From: Tuctoria greenei
Taxonomy: Eukaryota > Streptophyta > Magnoliopsida > Poales > Poaceae
Assembly (NCBI GenBank): GCA_036927565.1
Contig: JAYESD010000004.1
Coordinates: 70,182,933-70,246,932, forward strand
DNA: 64,000 nt
Reading direction: 5' to 3'
Shown here: piece by piece, positions 33,401 to 45,400 of the stretch
How the letters are laid out: every line of letters begins with the position of its first letter
Position numbering within the stretch: position 1 is the first letter of the stretch
Notes under the pieces: generated by a model
The model's database searches: none
Told to the model about the DNA's origin: nothing
Seen by the model: only the letters and a program-made list of their open reading frames with translations
Translations under genes and position numbers: made by a program

Positions 33401-36400
33401 TATCATACAGTAGCACATGTTATTTCCTTCAACGTCGCGAGCTTGCCTCGTCGAGACCCGCCTGTGCCAACCAGACCTGCTCGCCAGCCGGTCATCCCTC
33501 CCCCCCCCCCCCCCTCCCGGGAGCACGAGTCCTCCCGGAGGAGAAGATTGGATCTCAAAATTTGAACCGGCTATGAAGCCAATTGTTAGAAATCCGCATC
33601 AATAATCAACTCAAAAATTCTTAATTAATTCGATCGGGAGGCAGACGGCTATATATAAGAACCTCTTACAAGCAATTTGACTTTCTTAGAACTCTATAAT
33701 CCAATATAAATAGGACTCTTATCAATCTTTACTTGTACTCAAACTCTAACTCTTACCTAATTTGGACTCCATCTAGACCACTTCTAAAATATTCTAGAAA
33801 ACAAGATTATATTCAACATTGGACCTCGCCGCCGCCAAGATATGTTGGTCCCGCAGTGGTCGCCGCCAAGCGTACCAGCGTCCAGCCGCCGACCGCTGTC
33901 GTCGTGCCACCGTCGGCCGCCACCGCGCGGATCTCGTGCGCCACCGCCGGGTTACCCCACCGGCGTGCTGCACCCGTGTGCCCCGTAGCTGGGACGTGTC
34001 CTGCGCGCGCGTCGCCGCCAGGCACTGTTCCGCGCGGGTCACCGCCGATGCTCGGGTATTGAGGCCCTTGTTGCCATATGGCTTCTCCTCACCGCCAGCT
34101 ACTACATTCGTCGTCCTCGATGATCCGGCAGCATGGACAACGCCAGCGGTGCTGAACAGGACGCCACAGCTACTGCACCTGTGGACGTTGACACAGAGCC
34201 TACCTCCACCGTCGCCATCGCTCTGACTACTTCTCAGGAGCGTGAGCGGACCCTCGCTCTCACCTTGGAACAGGAGCGTGCCTCTGTGGTCGCTCCTACT
34301 CACCAGCTCGAGGAGACCGGGCACTGGCAGCGGAGTGCTACCTACGAGCCCTCCCCAGATGACAGAGCAGCTCACACTACCTACGCGGTTTCCCTCGTCG
34401 TTGCTCTCCACGCTCAGGCTAGTGGTGTCCAGAACATCCAGCACTCATCCTGGTTGCCCTCGGCACCAAGTCTACTTCGTACGCCAGGTGGCGTAAGCTG
34501 CTCATCCTCACACTGAGGTGCTTCCATCTCGACGACCACGTCCTCCAAGATGATTCATCGTTGGAGGACTCCTCGATCGGCATGGGCAGCTTGGTTCTTA
34601 CCTGGATCCTTGGGTCCCTCTATGAGGAGCTGCAGGACATTGTTGGGCAGTGCGGTGGTGGCACTGCTCGTCAGGCGTGGCTGATCCTCGAGCAATGCTT
34701 CTACGAGAACCGCGCGACTTGAGCCCTTCACGTCAGGGCGAGGTTTGGGACCACCGTCCAGGGCGACCTTTCTGTCTCTGCCTACTGTCGCCAGATGAAG
34801 GGTATGGCTCATGCCATGCACGAATTTAGTGATCCCGTCCCAGACAGATCACTCGTTCTTCAGGTCTTTCAAGGCCCGAACGAGCGCTACTCTCACCTCC
34901 AGTCGTGGCTTCTTCGTACGGAGCTATTACCGACCTTCGAGAAGGTCTGGTCTGATCTCGAGCTTGATAAGATCACTACTGGAGGCTTCGCAGGCTCCCC
35001 GACTGCCACGGCCTTCTACGGTTCTGGACAGTCCCCGCGTCCTTCTCCGCCCGCTGCTGCTTTAGTAGGACCACCGCCACGACCACCTGCTCTGTCTGCC
35101 ACCCCAGGGGCACCTACCGGCCCTGGTGGTGGTAGTCGTCACCGCCGGAAGCGCGGCCGTGGCAGTAGTGGTGAAGGTGGTGCTAGTGGTGTGGGATCGG
35201 CGCAGCACCACGAGTCACCCCTGGCGTGGGATCGGCAGCAGCTTGCTACCTCCTTTAGCACACTGCACCTCACCCCACACAATCCTGACTAGGTTGCTGA
35301 CTGTGGCGCCTCGTATCACACCACTCATGATGCTGACATACTCCCACCCACTCTTCCCACCCTTTTTATCCTTCATCTATCGTTGTTAGGAATGGGTCTA
35401 TCCTTCATGTCACCTCAGTATGTGACTAGGGTTTTCCGGGTTCGTTCCAGCTTAAGGATGTTCTCGTTGCTCCTGACATTATTCAAAACCTTCTTTTTGT
35501 TTGTCGTTTTACCACTGATAACCTTGTTTCTATCGAATTTGATCCTTTTGGTTTATCCGTTAAGGGTTTTACTACCTGGCGTCTTCTTCTCCGCTGTGAG
35601 AGTTCGGGACCTTTGTACACTCTTCGCCTTCCTGCTTCCGCTTTGTCTACGCCTTTTGCTCTGACTACGACAGCTTCGTCCACCACTTGGCATCGCCAGT
35701 TTGGCCGCCTTGATGTAGATGTCATGTCAAAGTTGTCTGGTAGTTCAGTGATTTCGTGTACTAGGGTCACACATGAGTTTTTGTGTCATGCTTGTTAGCT
35801 TGGTCGCCATGTTCGACTTTTGTTTCCGACCTCTGTTACTCATGTTGAGCAGATTTTTTATCTCATCCACTGTGATCTTTGGACATCTCCTATTCTTAGT
35901 GTTTCAGGATATAAATACTATTTGGTGGTGCTTGATGATTCGATACGTTTGCCACTCTCTCTTACTTCTTCGCTTGGGTGTTCACTCAGTTCGAATGCAC
36001 TATCAAGACCGTCCATTGCGATAACGAGTGCGAGTTTGACAATTCTGCGTTCTGTGACTTCCTTCTCTCTCACGGCATCCAGTTACGCATGTCTTGCTCG
36101 TACACCTCCCCTCAGAACGGTAAAGCTAAGCTTATGATTCGCACAACCAATGATGTCATGCGCTCCCTGATGTTCCAGGCCTCCACCCCTACTCGAACTG
36201 GGCAGAGGCTCTTCACGCTGCCACCTTCCTCATTAATCGCCTTCCCACTAAGGCGATTAGTGCCACCACTCCTCACTTTGCATTGTTTGGCACCACTCCT
36301 CTTTACGACCACCTTCAAGTTTTCGGGTGCGCATGCTACCCTAACCTCTCCGTTATGGCCCCACATAAGCTTGCGCCTCGCTCGACTCGGTGTGTCTTCA

Positions 36401-39400
36401 TTAGGTACTCCTCTAATCATAAGGGGTACCGGTGTCTTGACCTTACTACCCACCGTGTCTTGGTCTCTCGACACGTCGTCTTCGACAAGTCCTCCTTTCC
36501 TTTCTCCACTTCCTCACCACCGAGTTGGATTCCCTTTTTTCTACTAACCCTGAGGCTGCTTCTATACTACCTTGGCCTTTTTTACTTGCAAGTCTGACAC
36601 CTGCTGCGCCACGCGTGGCTCCAGCGTCCCTGACACCACTTGTTGCACCACGCGTGCCACCTGTTACGCCTCACACGGCCCCAGCGTCCCCTGTTGCGCC
36701 ATGCACGGGGGCCCCGGCATCCCCGACACCGTCTGTTGCGCCACACACAGCCTCGGCGTCTCGTTTCGCCAACCTCGCTCTTGTCTATCATCAACGAGCG
36801 CGGGTTGGTGCTCCGAGATTCCTGTCGCCACCTGTTGCGCCACGCGTAGCCCCAGCATCCCTGACGCCGCCTGCTGCGCCAGCTCGGCCCCGACGTCGCA
36901 TGCAGCGCCATGCGCGGTCCTCTGGCGTGCCCGATGCCGCCTGCCGCTAGGGGTGGGCAAAAAAATCGGGACCAAAAAACCAAAACTGAAAAAACCAAGA
37001 CTGGGACCGGAAAAACCAAAGTTTCGGGTATCGGGTACCTATTCAGGTAGCAAATCTAAATAATCGATATATAAATTTTGAGTTTGAGTATCACCCTCGG
37101 AACTCCGCCTATGTTGTAATGACATTGCCGGTCCCAAGCCCGGGTAAAGGAGGAGGGGTTGTAATAGGCTTGGCGAAGCCAGCAACTAAACTTAGCTATT
37201 CTCATGGAAATGAAACCTATTGGAAATTCGTTGGGGCGTAACCCTCTTAGCGACGCGCCATACCGAAACCCGGGTATGATGTTAAGTGGGCGAGGGCCAG
37301 GTCGCCACTGCCTTAGTGGCGCACCATATTGGAACCCCGATGTGGTGTTAAATGAGCGAGGGCCGGATCGCCACCACCTTAGTGGCGCGCTACATCGTCG
37401 CCCGAATGTAGTGTTAAGTGAGCAAGGGTCTTTGCATCTTCCTCGAAGGATGCAAAGGGTAAGGAAGCTAGCCGAGGAAACTAGGTTTCGGGTGGGTAGT
37501 TGGAATGTAGGATCCTTGACGGGAAAGCTACGAGAGTTAGTGGACGTTGCGATTAGGAGGCGTGTAAATATCTTTTGTGTACAAGAGACTAGATGGGCAG
37601 GTCAAAAGGCGAGAGGTTGAGAATACCGGTTTCAAGCTTTGGTATTCTGGCTCGACTGGAACTAGGAATGGCGTAGGCATCCTAATAGATAAGAGCCTCA
37701 AGGATGGAGTAGTGGATGTCCGTAGACGAGGAGATAAGATCATCCTAGTCAAGGTAGTTGTGGGGGACCTTATCTTGAATGTCATTAGTGCTTATGCCCT
37801 ACAAGTTGGCTCGACATGAGCACTAAGAGACTATTTTGGGAGGACTTGGAGGATATGGTTAGTAATGTACTAGTAACCGAGAAGCTCTTCATAGGAGGAG
37901 ATCTCAATGGTCATGTAGGTACAACTAACGTAGGTTTTGAGGGGGTATACAGAGGTTCTGGGTGTGGTGATAGAACTTAGGAGGGTAAGGATATCATAGA
38001 CTTTGCCGTAGCCTATGACCTATTAGTAGCTAACACCCTCTTTAAGAAGAGCCTATCTCACTTAGTGACCTTTACTAGTGCCCAACATTCTAGTCAAATC
38101 GACTATATCCTCACCAGGAGAAGGGAGAGAGGAGCATGTTTAGATTGTAAGGTGATTCCTGGGGAATGTATTGTTCCACGACATAAACTTGGGGTAGCCG
38201 ACTTTCGTTTCCACGTGCGTGTGTCACGAGACAAAGGTGTTAAAACCGCAAGAACAAAGTGGTGGAAGTTGAAGGATGAAGCGCAACAATCATTCAAAAG
38301 GAGGATGATCGCAGAAGGACCTTGGAGCGAAGAGGAAGATGCGGATAGTATGTGGGTGAAGATGGCGACTTACATTAGGAAGGCAGCTAGGGAGGTGCTT
38401 GGATGGACAAAAGGTAAGAAATTTGTAGATAAAGACACTTGGTGGTGGAATGAAGATGTACAAAAAGCTATTAAGGAGAAGGAGTTTTATAAGAGTTGGC
38501 ATCATGAGAGAAGCGCAAGTAACATGGCGAAGTATAAAGAGGCTAAGAAAAATGCAAGGTGTGTTGTGAGTAAAACAAGGGGGCAAGCCTATAATGTGTT
38601 ATATGAGAGGCTAGGGACAAAAGAATGCGAAAAGGATATATACAAGATGGCGAAACTTCGTGAGAGAAATGTGAGAGATCTCAACCAAGTCAAATGCATT
38701 AAGGATGAGGCAGGCCAAATTCTATTGAAGGAGGAAGAAATTAGAAACAGATGGCAGGACTACTTCAATGGACTATTCAATGACGGGAATGAGAGTATTA
38801 GGTTCGAGTTGGATGACTCATTTGATGACACCAACAGAGGATTCGTGCGGAGGATACAAGAGTCTGAGGTTAGAGAGGCCTTAAAAAGGAGGAAAGGAGG
38901 AAAGGTCCGCGGCCCCGATGATGTCCCCATTGAGGTGTGGAAATGTCTGGGAGATGTAGCAATAGTATGGCTCACTAAACTATTCAACCGCATTTTTTAG
39001 TCAAACAAAATGCCTGAAGAGTGGCAGAAAAGTATTTTAGTACCCATCTTCAAAAATAAAGGAGATGTTCAAAGTTGTACTAATCACCGAGGAATTAAGC
39101 TCATGAGTCATACTATGAAGCTCTGGGAGAGAGTGATTGAACACCGCTTGAGGAAAGTGACCAATGTCACTAAAAACCGGTTTGGTTTTATGCCTGGGAG
39201 GTCCACTATGGAGGCGATTTTCTTACTCCGTCAGCTTATGGAGAGGTATAGGGAGCAAAAGAAGGATCTACATATGGTGTTCATTGACATGGAGAAGGCA
39301 TACGATAAGGTACCAAGACCGATCATGTGGTGGGCACTAGAGAAACACAAAGTCCCAACAAAGTACATTAACCTTATCAAGGATATGTACGATAATGTGA

Positions 39401-42400
39401 TGACAAGTGTGTGCATAAGAGATAGTGAGACCGACACTTTTCCTATCACAATAAGGTTACACCAAGGATCAGCCTTAAGTCCTTACATATTTTCCTTAGT
39501 AATGGATGAGGTGTCGAAGGATATGGGGATATCCCTTGGTGTATGCTCTTTGCTGATAATGTAGTGTTGGTAGATGAAACTAGGGATGGTGTTGATAGAA
39601 AATTGGAGCTATGGAGGCAGACCTTAGAGTCTAAGGGGTTTAGACTTAGTAGAACCAAGACCGAGTATATGAGATGCGACTTTAATGATGTCGAGTGCGA
39701 GGATAGTAATGTTAGTTTACAAGGACAAGTAGTACCTAGGAGAGACACATTTCAATATTTAGGATCAATGTTACAAAGCAATGGTGATATTAACGAAGAT
39801 GTTTGCTATAGGATCAAGATCGAGTGGATGAAGTGGCGACAAGTATCTGGAATCTTATATGATAAGAAAGTTTCACAAAAATTGAAAGGAAAATTCTATA
39901 GTACGGTGGTCAGACCTGCGATGCTGTATAGAGCAGAATGTTGGCCAACTAAAAGGCAACATGTCCAACAAATGAGTGTTGTGTAGATGCGCATGCTACG
40001 GTAGATGTGCGGTCACACAAGAAGAGACAAAATTAGGAACGAGGTGATACGTGATAGGGTAGGGGTGGCACCGATTGAGGAGAAGACAACATCGCCTGCG
40101 GTGGTTTGGGCATATCCAGTGGAGACCTCCAGAAGCACCGGTTAACAGTGGGATTATAAAGAGTAGAGAAAATTTTAGGAGTAGAGGTCGACCAAGGTTG
40201 ATATGGCAGGAGGCGGTGAAACGAGACTTAAAGGAGTGGGACATAACTAGAGATTTGGCTCATGATAGGACTGCATGAAAATTAGCAATTCATGTGCCAG
40301 AATTTTAGTTTATTCGTAATTTGTTACTCTTATCTTCTTTCTTATTAACCCATTTCTAAAATAAATAAAATGTAGAATCTTATTTTATTTGTGTTTTTTT
40401 ATTATTTTTTTTTACTTTCATCTTATTTTCTACTACTTTTCTTCAAAATTGTTGGGTTTCATTTCTAGCCGACCCCAACTTGTTTGGGACAAATGCTTGG
40501 TTGTTGTTGTTGTTATTGTTGAGTATCACCCTCAGGTACCCAGAATACCTAAATAACAGAACAATAAAATCTCAAGTTAAATTACGATCTATAAATTCTA
40601 AACAATATGAATTTTGATACTTCATTTGTGAGTTATGATATGTGAAGTCATCGGATTAAACTATTTATATACAATCCATCACTAGTGAACTAATAATTTA
40701 CTTTCTCTCAAGATTAAATTTACGAATGATATTAGACTTATACTGATTGTTGAAAGCATGAAATGAGGATAATCTACAATTCAGGTATTTCGAGTAAGAC
40801 CGAGCCAAAATTTAGGTACCCTAAATTTTTAGGTATCTAATATTTTTATAACATTTCGGGTAGTAATTTAAAAAAAACGAAATTTAAAAAGACCGAAATT
40901 ACCGAACCTGAATTTAACAGGTAGACCGAACGCCCACCCCTACCTACCGCGCCGCACCACGCCTCGACGTCTCGTTTCACGAACCCCGCTCTTGTATATC
41001 AGCGACGAGCGCGGGTTGGTGCTCCGGCCTCCTCTCGCACCGAGCCCCCGGTCTACCACCCTCCTCTGCTCTACCGGGACCCCGTCACGTCCATCTGATG
41101 GTAACTCGACGCGACGCAGGGGTCCTTCGGCCCGCTGAGCGGTTCTCTAGCATCATCCTCTCGTCGACGACCTCTCTACTGATTGCCTCCTCTTCGATTT
41201 CGCCTATATCGTCTTCTGTCCGTAGCGCTCTCGCCGACCCTCACTGGCATCACGCTATGGAGGAGTATGCGGCCTTGCTTGCTAACTGGACCTGGGACTT
41301 GGTGCCTTGTCCCAGTCGTGGCAATGTTGTCATTGGCAAATGGGTGTTCACACATAAGAAAAAGGTGGATGGCTCCCTGGTGAGGTATAAGGCTTAGTGG
41401 ATACTTTGAGGCTTCACTCAGCACCCTGGAGTTGACTACGACGAGAACTTCAGCCCGATGGTGAAGTCGGCTACGGTTCGCACAGTTTTGTCGCTGGCTC
41501 TCTCGCGGTCTTGGCCTGTCCACCAGCTTGATGTTAAGAACGCCTTCCTCCACGGCACTCTGACATAGATAGTGTATTGCAGTCAGCCAACAAGGTTTGT
41601 TGATTCAGCTCATTCAGACGTGGTCTGAAGCAGAACAAGTCCATGTATGGTCTGAAGCAGGCGCCCGAGCTTGGTGTAGTCGGTTTGCCTCCTTCCTGGT
41701 CTCGTTGGGCTTTGTAGAGGCCAAGTCGGACACCTCGCTCTTTGTCTATCGACGTGAGGGTGATACGGTGTACCTCCTCCTGTACGCCAATGAGATTGTC
41801 CTCACAGCGTTCAGTCCGGCTCTCCAATAGTGCATCATCTCTGCTTTGCAGCGGGAGTTCGCTATAAAGGACCTAGACCAGCTTCACCACTTCCTGGGTG
41901 TTGCGATCGAGCACCGACCCAAATGGCATGTTCCTTCAGCAGCGACAGTACTGTCAGGATGTCCTTCAGCGAGCAAGCATGGCTGATTGCAAGCCGTGCT
42001 CCACTCCGGTGGATACCCAGTCCAAGGTCTCCTCTGCCGATGGGTCCCCCCTCGGCGATCCCAATGCTTACAGGAGTCTTGCAGGTGCCCTTCCAGTCTT
42101 GCAGGTGCCCTTCCAGTACCTCACCTTCACCAGGCCGGATATCTCCTACGCGATTCACTGGGTGTGCCTCTACATGCATGATCCTCTGGCACCCTCGACT
42201 ATGGCCTTCTTCTTCGATGTGACTCGGCGTTTGAGTTGATCGTCTACACTGACGCTGACTGGGCGGGTTGTCTGAACACACGTCGGTCCACCTCTGGCTA
42301 CACCGTCTTCCTGGGCGACAACCTCGTCTCCTGCTCCTGGTCCTCAAAGCGGGAACATGTAGTGTCCCGCTCGAGTGCTGAGGTGGAGTGTCGCGTCGTG

Positions 42401-45400
42401 GCCAACATTGTGGCTGAGACCTCGTGGCTCTAGCAGCTGCTCCATAAGCTCCACTCTCCCCTCGCCCAGAGCACGTTGGTCTACTGCGACAATGCCTACG
42501 ACAATGTCAGCACTGTCTACCTCTCCACCCACCCCGTCCAGCCAGCGCACGAAGCATGTGGAGATCGACCTCCACTTCGTTTGTGAGCGGGTTGCCCTTG
42601 GCGAGGTTCGAGTTCTCCACTCTGACATCGTCGCAGTTCGCCGACATCTTCACGAAGAGCCTCCCTTCGTCGGTGTTCTCCGAGTTTCGGTCTAGTCTTA
42701 ACATCTGTCGTGGCTAGATATTGGGACTGCGGGGGTGTTAGAATATATGTATTTAGAATTTGAAGGTATTTTAATCATTAGCCAATAGGCTTCTTGGGGG
42801 GCAAGTTTTGTACCCTATATATGTACCCTTGACAGCCCATTAATGAAATTAATCTATTCCCTCCAATTTAGACAATCTATATTAAAAAGGGACATATCTA
42901 GTTTAAATGACCATTGTGGTGCTAACACGCTAACATACATTTGTGACCATCAGATCCATCACAAAAGTCCATGGCCCACGATCACGTATCACTTGAATGG
43001 AATGTGATGGGCCACGATTAGGTGGACCTTCAAGTAATATGTGGGTCTTCCAAAATCGCTTATGTGGCCTCTCATGATGGATTTGATGATCACAGACGGT
43101 TGTTAGTATGTTAGCACCACAAAGATCATTTACACTTGAAATTTTATCCGGAAAATATGAATACCTTTCATATCCAAGACCTTCAAGAATCAAAGACATG
43201 AACTCCCAAAATTTTATAGGCTCCATATTTGTTATGAAATAGGTCTGGATGAAAAACACAAAATAGTGTTACTGCATTTTTAAAGTAAAATGCAAAGTTG
43301 GACCTCAATTTTAACAGCACCTTAGATATTAAGAGAAATTCTTACTTTTCCAGCAGCAACCTTAGCACCATCTTCAGATGATAGAGTTTTCTCTGCACAA
43401 AGATGGCCATATGCAACATTTTCCACGTAGGTGAAATCATAATAGTTGTTTCCATCACCAATAATGTACTGTACACGACAATAAGTAGAGTTAAAAAAAA
43501 ATAGTTTCTATCCATGAAGTAACTTTGTCATATGATTCCTGCAACGAACAAGGATACATGGGTTTATGAACTATTCTATATTCCTATGGGAGTTGTCCAT
43601 ATCAACATGAGATAATTGAGCTGAGATAAAACTCATGAATTCTAAACATAGCATACTGAAGTGCAACAGACATGTAGATATTCTTACTTTGGACTTTCCT
43701 TCCTTTGCAGCAGCAACCAAAGAAGGAACCAACAGCTTATCACCAGGGCCAAAAATGCTACTTGGCCGTATACAACAAGTAAGAAGCCCTTCCCTGCAGT
43801 TGGCCCTCATCACCAGTTTTTCGGCATCTGCCTTCGTTTCTGAATATGAATCATTAAACTGGAGTAAGAAAACATCGTGTCAGGGAAGATGGAAATAAAT
43901 GGGAGCCAGTGACGAACCAAAAGAATGTAATCCATTCGAAAACAGACCTTATCTGGGTAAGGCATTGATTCATCTGCATTAAATATCCCGTGAATGCCAT
44001 CAAACACAACACTCGGGGAACTTGTGTAGATGAGTCTCTTCACCTTGCAACGGTTACAAGCATTAATAACATTCTTTGTTCCTGTCAATTGTGTCATATA
44101 CAAATACAAATCATCACACGAACGAAACTAGAATATAAATAACCACAATAATAAAAGTAACTCAATAAATCACCATTGTGACGAATACATATCAATAATA
44201 ATATACATCAGTTCTGAGTTATCGCATAAACAAAAAGTCAGAGTAGTTAGGAATTATTAAGTAGGAACAAAAACCAACTGGCACATGAGTTAGCAGTACC
44301 AACCCTCAACATTGACTGAATAATGAAGCTGAAAGTTGTTGATAGACGAATCTGGAGCAGCCATATGGAAAACTACTTCCGCTCCTTCAAAAGCTGCAGA
44401 CGAAGAAAATATGCAACGGCCATGAGAATAAAGCTGCACACACCAATCAATTAAAATGAATAATGGGCATCAAAATGTTTCTATATAAAAATCTACTTTA
44501 GCAGACGAGCATCAGAATGAAAACTGTGGTTTCAAAATCTGTCACAGGCATTAACAAACTCGAGACTGCTAAAGCAACTGAAACTATGTGGGAGACCTCT
44601 GAAAGGCAAACAAATGGGAAAAATATAGGGATATCCACAATATATTATCATTTATCAACAAGATGCTTAAAAATATAAGTGAACTTCTTAAAGTGTGAAA
44701 GTAAAAAAGAAAAGTGACATTATAATTTACATCTATAACAAGGAAAGTTGGTTTTACAACACTGAAAGTTTCACGTTTTAGAAATCTGCCATCAAAATAA
44801 CTCCGTTAAGATATGTACCATCAAAAGATTTGTCACAAATTGATTCCTTGTGATGTACTACCACTTATATCCATATGACGCAGGATCTGAGGATAGGCAA
44901 TTACGTGCTACCAAATCAAGGCACTAGGCCATCTTATAGTTAAACAGTCTGCACATTCAGTGAAATACACAATGAGAAGCTCATGGTTTTGAGTCGTTGG
45001 AGCATGCTTTTGGCCTTGTGGACATGCCCTAGCGTCTAGGTGGTGCCCAGGATATGAATAGTCAACAAGGCATAACAAGGACCTTGTGGCATTCTGTTCA
45101 AATCTGAGCATGCCTTGTCAGCCAGGCCATGTCCCAAAAACCATGGAGATGCAAATGTGAACATCACTAAATATACCATGTAAGGATATAGCAAGGTGTT
45201 TTTTTGGACAAGATGTAACAAGGTGTTTATCTAAGATTACTCAACGAATACAGAAGTATCAAAGGCAAACAGCGCCATTACCAAACAAATCATGCTATCC
45301 ACCAACAGTTCATCCAACTATCGAAACAACCCCGCAAGCTGATAGCAATTTGTCAAATCGATTCAATTCTCAAAATGGAGGGATCTCCGGGTCCTACACC

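Larger units (their letters stand above)
26665..33434 (-). mobile_element. Ale/Retrofit-type Ty1/copia element, interrupted by a LINE
   Basis: LTRs at 26665-26967 and 33133-33434 differ at roughly one base in ten by eye. On the minus strand the right LTR is followed by TGGTAACCAGAGCC (primer site, initiator Met type). The flanks GCGCG (26660-26664) and TCGCG (33435-33439) form a 5-bp duplication with one mismatch. Without the LINE the element is about 4.9 kb. The protease block with W-Y-T-D-A-G-A-T-D-H-I and the short LTRs match the Ale/Retrofit (Hopscotch-like) lineage. It is inserted in the internal region of the non-autonomous element. Confidence 0.9.
25336..33818 (-). mobile_element. non-autonomous LTR retrotransposon (TRIM/LARD-like), interrupted by a copia element
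   Basis: Flanking LTRs of 232 bp (25336-25567) and 235 bp (33584-33818) share TATATATAAGAACC, ACTTGTACTCAAACTCTAAC and AACAAGAT(C/T)ATATTCAACA. On the minus strand they run TGTTGAAT...AACA. Downstream of the right LTR (minus strand) a degraded primer site TTGGCTTCATAGCC resembles TTGGTATCAGAGCC; before the left LTR lies the purine tract AGATTAGGGGGTGAT. The target duplication is CTGGA (25331-25335) / TTGGA (33819-33823), one mismatch. Without the nested copia the internal part is only about 1.2 kb and has no gag or pol. Confidence 0.85.
36948..40942. mobile_element. hAT-type MITE, interrupted by a LINE
   Basis: The ends TAGGGGTGGGC and GCCCACCCCTA form perfect 11-bp terminal inverted repeats. 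The flanks CCTGCCGC (36940-36947) and CCTACCGC (40943-40950) form an 8-bp target duplication with one mismatch, the hAT signature. Without the LINE it is about 560 bp, AT-rich, with no transposase. It is inserted in the copia linker region. Confidence 0.88.
25138..42870 (+). mobile_element. GC-rich Ty1/copia element, 5' LTR missing, host of two nested insertions
   Basis: After removing the nested elements, 25138-25335 joins 33819-36947 and 40951-42870. It has a GC-rich leader, then gag from 34133, protease remnant, integrase, reverse transcriptase, RNase H and the start of a short 3' LTR at 42736. No 5' LTR or primer site was seen on the left side, where it abuts the truncated Reina gag. It lies in intron 6 of the sterol gene, antisense to it. 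Coding is heavily broken. The left border is uncertain. Confidence 0.75.

Noticed and set aside
33794..34444. 216-codon minus-strand frame
   Set aside because: It is antisense to the copia leader and gag and results from high GC content.
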